In this document: positions 1 through 12,500 of the stretch, one piece after another | Layout of the letters: each line of letters opens with the position of its first letter | Position numbering within the stretch: position 1 is the first letter of the stretch | Source: Hippasteria phrygiana | Lineage: Eukaryota > Echinodermata > Asteroidea > Valvatida > Goniasteridae | NCBI GenBank assembly: GCA_037893225.1 | Contig: JAZGUH010000204.1 | Coordinates: forward strand, 992,001 to 1,056,000 | Reading direction: 5' to 3' | DNA: 64,000 nucleotides | The notes under the pieces: model-generated | Seen by the model: only the letters and a program-made list of their open reading frames with translations | Database searches by the model: none | What the model was told of the DNA's origin: nothing | Translations under genes and position numbers: made by a program

Positions 1-80
1 GTGCATATTACCGTCTATTTATTGCTCCATGCCTGTCAAATTCCCTGGGGTATGGACTTGCTTTACTCATTCATAATTGC
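1..80 (+). repeat. Partial monomer at left edge
   Basis: These 80 bases are monomer positions 153-232. They read TGC at monomer 154-156 followed by CCGTCT, and CCT at 184-186. The same combination occurs at 9,457-9,536, so the duplication described for 1-5,500 extends past the left edge of the window. Confidence 0.95.
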
Positions 81-191
81 ATGAAATATCAACCAAATGC
101 AGTAATTTTGACTTGTATGTATAGCTTAGATCTGGCGCTACATGTTGCAATCATCGGCGGCTTCCCAGAGTTAAAACTTGTAGAGAAAATT
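81..191 (+). other. Possible ankyrin-like peptide relic in monomer
   Basis: Read from the monomer ATG, residues 3-37 resemble part of one ankyrin repeat. A Pro-Asn-Ala-Val segment (residues 5-8) precedes DLALHVAIIGG (17-27), and Leu-Val-Glu-Lys-Ile ends at 37. In ankyrin repeats the conserved core is T-A/P-L-H-x-A followed by a glycine. The spacing of Pro-x-Ala-Val before the ALHVA core and of Val-Glu-Lys after it recalls plant ACD6/ITN1-type ankyrin-transmembrane proteins. Downstream residues show no such resemblance. The frame closes after 75 residues, and many copies carry missense changes here (PELK, LELT, LEFK, LGLK) or a stop. If the likeness is real, it marks the origin of the satellite from a gene fragment, not a working gene. 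Chance similarity is a serious alternative. Confidence 0.25.
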
Positions 192-312
192 CAAACCTCG
201 CAATGTTTATTTTCTTTCCGGCCAACATCTGTGTACATATTACCGTCTATTTATTGCTCCATGCCTGTCAAATTCCCTGGGGTATGGACTTGCTTTACTC
301 ATTCATAATTGC
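81..312 (+). repeat. Representative monomer, type a
   Basis: This first complete monomer serves as the reference for numbering. Its left part (1-18) and right part (187-232) are almost invariant through the window. Differences between types cluster at 19-21, 27, 33, 40, 72, 79-96, 102-103, 113, 136-147, 151-168, 176 and 182-186. Landmarks are AGATCT at 48-53, GGCGGC at 76-81, CCGG at 138-141 and CCCTGGGG near 195-202. Its length is 3n+1, so any reading frame shifts at each repeat and closes at the TAA at 226-228. Confidence 0.95.
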
Positions 313-2154
313 ATGAAATATCAACCAAATGCAGTAATTTTGACTTGTATGTATAGCTTAGATCTGGCGCTACATGTTGCAATCATCGGCGGCTACCCAG
401 AGTTAAAACTTGTAGAGAAAATTCGAACCTCGCAATGTTTATTTTCTTTCCGGCCAACATCTGTGTACATATTACCGTCTATTTATTGCTCCATGCCTGT
501 CAAATTCCCTGGGGTATGGACTTGCTTTACTCATTCATAATTGCATGAAATATCAACCAAATTCAGTAATTTTGACATGTATGTATAGCTTAGATCTGGC
601 GCTACATGTTGCAATTATCGGCGGCTTCTTAGAGTTAAAACTTGTGGAGAAAATTCAAACCTCGCAATGTTTATTTTCTTTCCGGCCAACATCTGTCTAT
701 TTATTGCTCCATGCATGTCAAATTCCCTGGGGTATGGACTTGCTTTACTCATTCATAATTGCATGAAATATCAACCAAATACAGTAATTCTGACATGTAT
801 GGATAGCTTAGATCTGGCGCTACTTGTTGCAATTATCGGCGGCTTCTTAGAGTTAACACTTGTAGAGAAAATTCAAACCTCGCAATGTTTATTTTCTTCC
901 CGGCCACCATCTGTGTGCATATTACCTTTTATTTATTGCTCCATGCCTGTCAAATTCCCTGGGGTATGGACTTGCTTTACTCATTCATAATTGCATGAAA
1001 TATCAACCAAATGCAGTAATTTTGACATGTATGTATAGCTTAGATCTGGCGCTACATGTTGCAATCATCGGCGGCTTCTTAGAGTTCAAACTTGTAGAGA
1101 AAATTCAAACCTCGCAATGTTTATTTTCTTTCCGGCCAACATCTGTGTACATATCAACGTCTATTTATTGCTCCACGCACGTCAAATTCCCTGGGGTATG
1201 GACTTGCTTTACTCATTCATAATTGCATGAAATATCAACCAAATTCAGTAATTTTGACATGTATGTATAGCTTAGATCTGGCGCTACATGTTGCAATTAT
1301 CGGCGGCTTCTTAGGGTTAAAACTTGTGGAGAAAATTCAAACCTCGCAATGTTTATTTTCTTTCCGGCCAACATCTGTGTACATATTACCGTCTATTTAT
1401 TGCTCCATGCATGTCAAATTCCCTGGGGTATGGACTTGCTTTACTCATTCATAATTGCATGAAATATCAACCAAATTCAGTACTTTTGACATGTATGGAT
1501 AGCTTAGATCTGGCGCTACATGTTGCAATCATCGGCGGCTTCTTAGAGTTAACACTTGTGGAGAAAATTCAAACCTCGCAATGTTTATTTTCTTTCCGGC
1601 CAACATCTGTGTACATATTACCGTCTATTTATTGCTCCATGCATGTCAAATTCCCTGGGGTATGGACTTGCTTTACTCATTCATAATTGCATGAAATATC
1701 AACAAAATCCAGTAATTTTGACATGTATGTATAGCTTAGATCTGGCGCTACATGTTGCAATCATCGGCGGCTTCTTAGAGTTAACACTTGTGGAGAAAAT
1801 TCAAACCTCGCAATGTTTATTTTCTTTCCGACCAACATCTGTGTACATATTACCGTCTATTTATTGCTCCATGCATGTCAAATTCCCTGGGGTATGGACT
1901 TGCTTTACTCATTCATAATTGCATGAAATATCAACCAAATGCAGTAATTTTGACTTGTATGTATAGCTTAGATCTGGCGCTACATGTTGCAATCATCGGC
2001 GGCTTCCCAGAGTTAAAACTTGTAAAGAAAATTCAAACCTCGCAATGTTTATTTTCTTTCCGGCCAACATCTGTGTACATATTACCGTCTATTTATTGCT
2101 CCATGCCTGTCAAATTCCCTGGGGTATGGACTTGCTTTACTCATTCATAATTGC
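313..2154 (+). repeat. Left-domain block y-d-e-f-g-s-h-a
   Basis: Monomer starts and types: 313 y, 545 d (218 bp), 763 e, 995 f, 1227 g-like (TCA at 19-21, TAC at 154-156), 1459 s (CTT at 25-27), 1691 h, 1923 a. The 1923 monomer has AAG instead of GAG at monomer 103-105. The h monomer reads CAA in place of CCA at 13-15 (change at 1,704) and CGA in place of CGG at 139-141, a loss of CpG consistent with deamination. The whole order recurs at 9,769-12,538, with one internal 928-bp duplication there. Confidence 0.9.
545..762 (+). repeat. Short 218-bp monomer (type d)
   Basis: This monomer lacks 14 bp after ACATCTGT (monomer about 153-166). Two-base GT repeats flank the missing segment, consistent with slippage or microhomology deletion. 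The same deletion occurs at 5635, 6317, 6999 and 10001, each time followed by a type e monomer, so all five derive from one event. The deletion returns the unit to a non-multiple of three and shifts downstream frames. Confidence 0.95.
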
Positions 2155-5100
2155 ATGAAATATCAACCAAATGCAGTAATTTTGACTTGTATGTATAGCT
2201 TAGATCTGGCGCTACATGTTGCAATCATCGGCGGCTTCCCAGAGTTAAAACTTGTAGAGAAAATTCAAACCTCGCAATGTTTATTTTCTTTCCGGCCAAC
2301 ATCTGTGTACATATTACCGTCTATTTATTGCTCCATGCATGTCAAATTCCCTGGGGTATGGACTTGCTTTACTCATTCATAATTGCATGAAATATCAACC
2401 AAATCCAGTAATTTTGACATGTATGTATAGCTTAGATCTGGCGCTACATGTTGCAATCATCGGCGGCTTCTTAGAGTTCAAACTTGTAGAGAAAATTCAA
2501 ACCTCGCAATGTTTATTTTCTTTCCGGCCAACATCTGTGTACATATCACCGTCTATTTATTGCTCCACGCACGTCAAATTCCCTGGGGTATGGACTTGCT
2601 TTACTCATTCATAATTGCATGAAATATCAACCAAATTCAGTAATTTTGACATGTATGTATAGCTTAGATCTGGCGCTACATGTTGCAATTATCGGCGGCT
2701 TCTTAGGGTTAAAACTTGTGGAGAAAATTCAAACCTCGCAATGTTTATTTTCTTTCCGGCCAACATCTGTGTGCATGTTACCGTCTATTTATTGCTCCAT
2801 GCATGTCAAATTCCCTGGGGTATGGACTTGCTTTACTCATTCATAATTGCATGAAATATCAACCAAATTCAGTAATTTTGACATGTATGTATAGCTTAGA
2901 TCTGGCGCTACATGTTGCAATCATCGGCGGCTTCTTAGAGTTAACACTTGTGGAGAAAATTCAAACCTCGCAATGTTTATTTTCTTTCCGGCCAACATCT
3001 GTGTACATATTACCGTCTATTTATTGCTCCATGCATGTCAAATTCCCTGGGGTATGGACTTGCTTTACTCATTCATAATTGCATGAAATATCAACCAAAT
3101 CCAGTAATTTTGACATGTATGTATAGCTTAGATCTGGCGCTACATGTTGCAATCATCGGCGGCTTCCCAGAGTTAAAACTTGTAGAGAAAATTCGAACCT
3201 CGCAATGTTTATTTTCTTTCCGGCCAACATCTGTGTACATATTACCGTCTATTTATTGCTCCATGCGTGTCAAATTCCCTGGGGTATGGACTTGCTTTAC
3301 TCATTCATAATTGCATGAAATATCAACCAAATGCAGTAATTTTGACTTGTATGTATAGCTTAGATCTGGCGCTACATGTTGCAATCATCGGCGGCTTCCC
3401 AGAGTTAAAACTTGTAGAGAAAATTCAAACCTCGCAATGTTTATTTTCTTTCCGGCCAACATCTGTGTACATATTACCGTCTATTTATTGCTCCATGCAT
3501 GTCAAATTCCCTGGGGTATGGACTTGCTTTACTCATTCATAATTGCATGAAATATCAACCAAATTCAGTAATTTTGACATGTATGGATAGCTTAGATCTG
3601 GCGCTACATGTTGCAATTATCGGCGGCTTCTTAGAGTTAACACTTGTAGAGAAAATTCAAACCTCGCAATGTTTATTTTCTTTCCGGCCACCATCTGTGT
3701 GCATATTACCTTTTATTTATTGCTCCATGCCTGTCAAATTCCCTGGGGTATGGACTTGCTTTACTCATTCATAATTGCATGAAATATCAACCAAATGCAG
3801 TAATTTTGACATGTATGTATAGCTTAGATCTGGCGCTACATGTTGCAATTATCGGCGGCTTCTTAGGGTTAAAACTTGTGGAGAAAATTCAAACCTCGCA
3901 ATGTTTATTTTCTTTCCGGCCAACATCTGTGTGCATGTTACCGTCTATTTATTGCTCCATGCATGTCAAATTCCCTGGGGTATGGACTTGCTTTACTCAT
4001 TCATAATTGCATGAAATATCAACCAAATACAGTAATTTTGACATGTATGGATAGCTTAGATCTGGCGCTACATGTTGCAATTATCGGCGGCTTCTTAGAA
4101 TTAACACTTGTGGAGAAAATTCAAACCTCGCAATGTTTATTTTCTTTCCGGCCAACATCTGTGTACATATTACCGTCTATTTATTGCTCCATGCATGTCA
4201 AATTCCCTGGGGTATGGACTTGCTTTACTCATTCATAATTGCATGAAATATCAACCAAATCCAGTAATTTTGACATGTATGTATAGCTTAGATCTGGCGC
4301 TACATGTTGCAATCATCGGCGGCTTCCCAGAGTTAAAACTTGTAGAGAAAATTCAAACCTCGCAATGTTTATTTTCTTTCCGGCCAACATCTGTGTACAT
4401 ATTACCGTCTATTTATTGCTCCATGCATGTCAAATTCCCTGGGGTATGGACTTGCTTTACTCATTCATAATTGCATGAAATATCAACCAAATTCAGTAAT
4501 TTTGACATGTATGGATAGCTTAGATCTGGCGCTACATGTTGCAATTATCGGCGGCTTCTTAGAGTTAACACTTGTAGAGAAAATTCAGACCTCGCAATGT
4601 TTATTTTCTTTCCGGCCACCATCTGTGTGCATATTACCTTTTATTTATTGCTTCATGCCTGTCAAATTCCCTGGGGTATGGACTTGCTTTACTCATTCAT
4701 AATTGCATGAAATATCAACCAAATGCAGTAATTTTGACATGTATGTATAGCTTAGATCTGGCGCTACATGTTGCAATTATCGGCGGCTTCTTAGGGTTAA
4801 AACTTGTGGAGAAAATTCAAACCTCGCAATGTTTATTTTCTTTCCGGCCAACATCTGTGTGCATGTTACCGTCTATTTATTGCTCCATGCATGTCAAATT
4901 CCCTGGGGTATGGACTTGCTTTACTCATTCATAATTGCATGAAATATCAACCAAATACAGTAATTTTGACATGTATGGATAGCTTAGATCTGGCGCTACA
5001 TGTTGCAATTATCGGCGGCTTCTTAGAATTAACACTTGTGGAGAAAATTCAAACCTCGCAATGTTTATTTTCTTTCCGGCCAACATCTGTGTACATATTA

Positions 5101-5634
5101 CCGTCTATTTATTGCTCCATGCATGTCAAATTCCCTGGGGTATGGACTTGCTTTACTCATTCATAATTGCATGAAATATCAACCAAATTCAGTAATTTTG
5201 ACATGTATGGATAGCTTAGATCTGGCGCTACATGTTGCAATCATCGGCGGCTTCTTAGAGTTAACACTTGTGGAGAAAATTCAAACCTCGCAATGTTTAT
5301 TTTCTTTCCGGCCAACATCTGTGTACATATTACCGTCTATTTATTGCTCCATGCATGTCAAATTCCCTGGGGTATGGACTTGCTTTACTCATTCATAATT
5401 GCATGAAATATCAACCAAATCCAGTAATTTTGACATGTATGTATAGCTTAGATCTGGCGCTACATGTTGCAATCATCGGCGGCTTCCCAGAGTTAAAACT
5501 TGTAGAGAAAATTCGAACCTCGCAATGTTTATTTTCTTTCCGGCCAACATCTGTGTACATATTACCGTCTATTTATTGCTCCACGCACGTCAAATTCCCT
5601 GGGGTATGGACTTGCTTTACTCATTCATAATTGC
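2155..5634 (+). repeat. Block a-f-g-s-p-a-q-g-t-p-q-g-t-s-p
   Basis: Monomer starts and types: 2155 a, 2387 f, 2619 g, 2851 s (TAT at 40-42), 3083 p, 3315 a, 3547 q, 3779 g, 4011 t, 4243 p/a hybrid, 4475 q (private TTC at 178-180 and CAG at 112-114), 4707 g, 4939 t, 5171 s, 5403 p (ACGCAC at 181-186). The private changes of the 4475 monomer reappear exactly in the 14859 monomer, which shows that this block was copied to 12,539-15,786. Confidence 0.9.
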
Positions 5635-7680
5635 ATGAAATATCAACCAAATTCAGTAATTTTGACATGTATGTATAGCTTAGATCTGGCGCTACATGTT
5701 GCAATTATCGGCGGCTTCTTAGAGTTAAAACTTGTGGAGAAAATTCAAACCTCGCAATGTTTATTTTCTTTCCGGCCAACATCTGTCTATTTATTGCTCC
5801 ATGCATGTCAAATTCCCTGGGGTATGGACTTGCTTTACTCATTCATAATTGCATGAAATATCAACCAAATACAGTAATTCTGACATGTATGGATAGCTTA
5901 GATCTGGCGCTACATGTTGCAATTATCGGCGGCTTCTTAGAGTTAACACTTGTAGAGAAAATTCAAACCTCGCAATGTTTATTTTCTTCACGGCCACCAT
6001 CTGTGTGCATATTACCTTTTATTTATTGCTCCATGCCTGTCAAATTCCCTGGGGTATGGACTTGCTTTACTCATTCATAATTGCATGAAATATCAACCAA
6101 ATGCAGTGTTTTTGACATGTATGGATAGCTTAGATCTGGCGCTACATGTTGCAATCATCGGCGGCTACCCAGAGTTAAAACTTGTAGAGAAAATTCGAAC
6201 CTCGCAATGTTTATTTTCTTTCCGGCCAACATCTGTGTACATATTACCGTCTATTTATTGCTCCATGCCTGTCAAATTCCCTGGGGTATGGACTTGCTTT
6301 ACTCATTCATAATTGCATGAAATATCAACCAAATTCAGTAATGTTGACATGTATGTATAGCTTAGATCTGGCGCTACATGTTGCAATTATCGGCGGCTTC
6401 TTAGAGTTAAAACTTGTGGAGAAAATTCAAACCTCGCAATGTTTATTTTCTTTCCGGCCAACATCTGTCTATTTATTGCTCCATGCATGTCAAATTCCCT
6501 GGGGTATGGACTTGCTTTACTCATTCATAATTGCATGAAATATCAACCAAATACAGTAATTCTGACATGTATGGATAGCTTAGATCTGGCGCTACATGTT
6601 GCAATTATCGGCGGCTTCTTAGAGTTAACTCTTGTAGAGAAAATTCAAACCTCGCAATGTTTATTTTCTTCCCGGCCACCATCTGTGTGCATATTACCTT
6701 TTATTTATTGCTCCATGCCTGTCAAATTCCCTGGGGTATGGACTTGCTTTACTCATTCATAATTGCATGAAATATCAACCAAATGCAGTAATTTTGACAT
6801 GTATGTATAGCTTAGATCTGGCGCTACATGTTGCAATCATCGGCGGCTTCTTAGAGTTCAAACTTGTAGAGAAAATTCAAACCTCGCAATGTTTATTTTC
6901 TTTCCGGCCAACATCTGTGTACATATTACCGTCTATTTATTGCTCCACGCACGTCAAATTCCCTGGGGTATGGACTTGCTTTACTCATTCATAATTGCAT
7001 GAAATATCAACCAAATTCAGTAATTTTGACATGTATGTATAGCTTAGATCTGGCGCTACATGTTGCAATTATCGGCGGCTTCTTAGAGTTAAAACTTGTG
7101 GAGAAAATTCAAACCTCGCAATGTTTATTTTCTTTCCGGCCAACATCTGTCTATTTATTGCTCCATGCATGTCAAATTCCCTGGGGTATGGACTTGCTTT
7201 ACTCATTCATAATTGCATGAAATATCAACCAAATACAGTAATTCTGACATGTATGGATAGCTTAGATCTGGCGCTACATGTTGCAATTATCGGCGGCTTC
7301 TTAGAGTTAACACTTGTAGAGAAAATTCAAACCTCGCAATGTTTATTTTCTTCCCGGCCACCATCTGTGTGCATATTACCTTTTATTTATTGCTCCATGC
7401 CTGTCAAATTCCCTGGGGTATGGACTTGCTTTACTCATTCATAATTGCATGAAATATCAACCAAATGCAGTAATTTTGACATGTATGTATAGCTTAGATC
7501 TGGCGCTACATGTTGCAATCATCGGCGGCTTCTTAGAGTTCAAACTTGTAGAGAAAATTCAAACCTCGCAATGTTTATTTTCTTTCCGGCCAACATCTGT
7601 GTACATATCACCGTCTATTTATTGCTCCACGCACGTCAAATTCCCTGGGGTATGGACTTGCTTTACTCATTCATAATTGC
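5635..7680 (+). repeat. Three tandem 682-bp units containing short monomers
   Basis: Three adjacent trimers each contain one 218-bp monomer: 5635 d, 5853 e, 6085 y; 6317 d, 6535 e, 6767 f; 6999 d, 7217 e, 7449 f. Units start at 5635, 6317 and 6999, giving a period of 682 bp (232 x 3 minus 14). The third monomer differs in unit 1, where 6085 is a y type with unusual GTGTTTTTG at its 5' side. The 6317 d copy carries ATG at monomer 25-27. Confidence 0.92.
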
Positions 7681-9536
7681 ATGAAATATCAACCAAATAC
7701 AGTAATTTTGACATGTATGGATAGCTTAGATCTGGCGCTACATGTTGCAATTATCGGCGGCTTCTTAGAATTAACACTTGTGGAGAAAATTCAAACCTCG
7801 CAATGTTTATTTTCTTTCCGGCCAACATCTGTGTACATATTACCGTCTATTTATTGCTCCATGCATGTCAAATTCCCTGGGGTATGGACTTGCTTTACTC
7901 ATTCATAATTGCATGAAATATCAACCAAATTCAGTAATTTTGACATGTATGGATAGCTTAGATCTGGCGCTACATGTTGCAATCATCGGCGGCTTCTTAG
8001 AGTTAACACTTGTGGAGAAAATTCAAACCTCGCAATGTTTATTTTCTTTCCGGCCAACATCTGTGTACATATTACCGTCTATTTATTGCTCCATGCATGT
8101 CAAATTCCCTGGGGTATGGACTTGCTTTACTCATTCATAATTGCATGAAATATCAACCAAATCCAGTAATTTTGACATGTATGTATAGCTTAGATCTGGC
8201 GCTACATGTTGCAATCATCGGCGGCTTCCCAGAGTTAAAACTTGTAGAGAAAATTCGAACCTCGCAATGTTTATTTTCTTTCCGGCCAACATCTGTGTAC
8301 ATATTACCGTCTATTTATTGCTCCATGCCTGTCAAATTCCCTGGGGTATGGACTTGCTTTACTCATTCATAATTGCATGAAATATCAACCAAATTCAGTA
8401 ATGTTGACATGTATGTATAGCTTAGATCTGGCGCTACATGTTGCAATTATCGGCGGCTTCTTAGAGTTAAAACTTGTGGAGAAAATTCAAACCTCGCAAT
8501 GTTTATTTTCTTTCCGGCCACCATCTGTGTGCATATTACCTTTTATTTATTGCTCCATGCCTGTCAAATTCCCTGGGGTATGGACTTGCTTTACTCATTC
8601 ATAATTGCATGAAATATCAACCAAATGCAGTAATTTTGACTTGTATGTATAGCTTAGATCTGGCGCTACATGTTGCAATCATCGGCGGCTTCCCAGAGTT
8701 AAAACTTGTAGAGAAAATTCAAACCTCGCAATGTTTATTTTCTTTCCGGCCAACATCTGTGTACATATTACCGTCTATTTATTGCTCCATGCATGTCAAA
8801 TTCCCTGGGGTATGGACTTGCTTTACTCATTCATAATTGCATGAAATATCAACCAAATGCAGTAATTTTGACATGTATGGATAGCTTAGATCTGGCGCTA
8901 CATGTTGCAATCATCGGCGGCTTCTTAGAGTTCAAACTTGTAGAGAAAATTCAAACCTCGCAATGTTTATTTTCTTTCCGGCCAACATCTGTGTACATAT
9001 CACCGTCTATTTATTGCTCCACGCCTGTCAAATTCCCTGGGGTATGGACTTGCTTTACTCATTCATAATTGCATGAAATATCAACCAAATTCAGTAATGT
9101 TGACATGTATGTATAGCTTAGATCTGGCGCTACATGTTGCAATTATCGGCGGCTTCTTAGAGTTAAAACTTGTGGAGAAAATTCAAACCTCGCAATGTTT
9201 ATTTTCTTTCCGGCCAACATCTGTGTACATATTACCGTCTATTTATTGCTCCATGCGTGTCAAATTCCCTGGGGTATGGACTTGCTTTACTCATTCATAA
9301 TTGCATGAAATATCAACCAAATTCAGTAATTTTGACATGTATGGATAGCTTAGATCTGGCGCTACATGTTGCAATTATCGGCGGCTTCTTAGAGTTAACA
9401 CTTGTGGAGAAAATTCAAACCTCGCAATGTTTATTTTCTTTCCGGCCACCATCTGTGTGCATATTACCGTCTATTTATTGCTCCATGCCTGTCAAATTCC
9501 CTGGGGTATGGACTTGCTTTACTCATTCATAATTGC
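7681..9536 (+). repeat. Block t-s-p-u/q-a-f-u-q-like with mosaics
   Basis: Monomer starts and types: 7681 t, 7913 s, 8145 p, 8377 u/q hybrid (u-type ATG at 25-27 and AAA at 94-96, q-type CCACCA and TGC..CCTTTT further on), 8609 a, 8841 f with GAT at 40-42 and ACGCCT at 181-186, 9073 u-like but with TGC instead of TCC at 175-177, and 9305, a q-like monomer with GTG at 100-102 and CCGTCT at 163-168. This stretch has the most one-off mosaics in the window. It separates the two copies of the 9.5-kb repeat. Confidence 0.85.
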
Positions 9537-12500
9537 ATGAAATATCAACCAAATGCAGTAATTTTGACTTGTATGTATAGCTTAGATCTGGCGCTACATG
9601 TTGCAATCATCGGCGGCTTCCCAGAGTTAAAACTTGTAGAGAAAATTCAAACCTCGCAATGTTTATTTTCTTTCCGGCCAACATCTGTGTACATATTACC
9701 GTCTATTTATTGCTCCATGCCTGTCAAATTCCCTGGGGTATGGACTTGCTTTACTCATTCATAATTGCATGAAATATCAACCAAATGCAGTAATTTTGAC
9801 TTGTATGTATAGCTTAGATCTGGCGCTACATGTTGCAATCATCGGCGGCTACCCAGAGTTAAAACTTGTAGAGAAAATTCGAACCTCGCAATGTTTATTT
9901 TCTTTCCGGCCAACATCTGTGTACATATTACCGTCTATTTATTGCTCCATGCCTGTCAAATTCCCTGGGGTATGGACTTGCTTTACTCATTCATAATTGC
10001 ATGAAATATCAACCAAATTCAGTAATTTTGACATGTATGTATAGCTTAGATCTGGCGCTACATGTTGCAATTATCGGCGGCTTCTTAGAGTTAAAACTTG
10101 TGGAGAAAATTCAAACCTCGCAATGTTTATTTTCTTTCCGGCCAACATCTGTCTATTTATTGCTCCATGCATGTCAAATTCCCTGGGGTATGGACTTGCT
10201 TTACTCATTCATAATTGCATGAAATATCAACCAAATACAGTAATTCTGACATGTATGGATAGCTTAGATCTGGCGCTACTTGTTGCAATTATCGGCGGCT
10301 TCTTAGAGTTAACACTTGTAGAGAAAATTCAAACCTCGCAATGTTTATTTTCTTCCCGGCCACCATCTGTGTGCATATTACCTTTTATTTATTGCTCCAT
10401 GCCTGTCAAATTCCCTGGGGTATGGACTTGCTTTACTCATTCATAATTGCATGAAATATCAACCAAATGCAGTAATTTTGACATGTATGTATAGCTTAGA
10501 TCTGGCGCTACATGTTGCAATCATCGGCGGCTTCTTAGAGTTCAAACTTGTAGAGAAAATTCAAACCTCGCAATGTTTATTTTCTTTCCGGCCAACATCT
10601 GTGTACATATCAACGTCTATTTATTGCTCCACGCACGTCAAATTCCCTGGGGTATGGACTTGCTTTACTCATTCATAATTGCATGAAATATCAACCAAAT
10701 TCAGTAATTTTGACATGTATGTATAGCTTAGATCTGGCGCTACATGTTGCAATTATCGGCGGCTTCTTAGGGTTAAAACTTGTGGAGAAAATTCAAACCT
10801 CGCAATGTTTATTTTCTTTCCGGCCAACATCTGTGTACATATTACCGTCTATTTATTGCTCCATGCATGTCAAATTCCCTGGGGTATGGACTTGCTTTAC
10901 TCATTCATAATTGCATGAAATATCAACCAAATTCAGTACTTTTGACATGTATGGATAGCTTAGATCTGGCGCTACATGTTGCAATCATCGGCGGCTTCTT
11001 AGAGTTAACACTTGTGGAGAAAATTCAAACCTCGCAATGTTTATTTTCTTTCCGGCCAACATCTGTGTACATATTACCGTCTATTTATTGCTCCATGCAT
11101 GTCAAATTCCCTGGGGTATGGACTTGCTTTACTCATTCATAATTGCATGAAATATCAACAAAATCCAGTAATTTTGACATGTATGTATAGCTTAGATCTG
11201 GCGCTACATGTTGCAATCATCGGCGGCTTCTTAGAGTTAACACTTGTGGAGAAAATTCAAACCTCGCAATGTTTATTTTCTTTCCGACCAACATCTGTGT
11301 ACATATTACCGTCTATTTATTGCTCCATGCATGTCAAATTCCCTGGGGTATGGACTTGCTTTACTCATTCATAATTGCATGAAATATCAACCAAATGCAG
11401 TAATTTTGACTTGTATGTATAGCTTAGATCTGGCGCTACATGTTGCAATCATCGGCGGCTTCCCAGAGTTAAAACTTGTAAAGAAAATTCAAACCTCGCA
11501 ATGTTTATTTTCTTTCCGGCCAACATCTGTGTACATATCAACGTCTATTTATTGCTCCACGCACGTCAAATTCCCTGGGGTATGGACTTGCTTTACTCAT
11601 TCATAATTGCATGAAATATCAACCAAATTCAGTAATTTTGACATGTATGTATAGCTTAGATCTGGCGCTACATGTTGCAATTATCGGCGGCTTCTTAGGG
11701 TTAAAACTTGTGGAGAAAATTCAAACCTCGCAATGTTTATTTTCTTTCCGGCCAACATCTGTGTACATATTACCGTCTATTTATTGCTCCATGCATGTCA
11801 AATTCCCTGGGGTATGGACTTGCTTTACTCATTCATAATTGCATGAAATATCAACCAAATTCAGTACTTTTGACATGTATGGATAGCTTAGATCTGGCGC
11901 TACATGTTGCAATCATCGGCGGCTTCTTAGAGTTAACACTTGTGGAGAAAATTCAAACCTCGCAATGTTTATTTTCTTTCCGGCCAACATCTGTGTACAT
12001 ATTACCGTCTATTTATTGCTCCATGCATGTCAAATTCCCTGGGGTATGGACTTGCTTTACTCATTCATAATTGCATGAAATATCAACAAAATCCAGTAAT
12101 TTTGACATGTATGTATAGCTTAGATCTGGCGCTACATGTTGCAATCATCGGCGGCTTCTTAGAGTTAACACTTGTGGAGAAAATTCAAACCTCGCAATGT
12201 TTATTTTCTTTCCGACCAACATCTGTGTACATATTACCGTCTATTTATTGCTCCATGCATGTCAAATTCCCTGGGGTATGGACTTGCTTTACTCATTCAT
12301 AATTGCATGAAATATCAACCAAATGCAGTAATTTTGACTTGTATGTATAGCTTAGATCTGGCGCTACATGTTGCAATCATCGGCGGCTTCCCAGAGTTAA
12401 AACTTGTAAAGAAAATTCAAACCTCGCAATGTTTATTTTCTTTCCGGCCAACATCTGTGTACATATTACCGTCTATTTATTGCTCCATGCCTGTCAAATT

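Noticed and set aside
108..230. CENP-B box in the monomer.
   Set aside because: The p type contains ATTCGAACC, which shares TTCG with the box, but the required A and CGGG downstream are absent. No match on the other strand either.
262..290. ATTCCCTGGGGTAT as a transcription factor site of the EBF type.
   Set aside because: Only one half fits the known palindromic site well, and the host is unknown; occurrence in every monomer follows from repetition alone.
140..320. Inverted repeats such as GCAAT..ATTGC as hairpins, terminators or origins.
   Set aside because: Matches are 5-6 bp and separated by about 50 bp or more. They are no more than expected by chance in an A+T-rich monomer.
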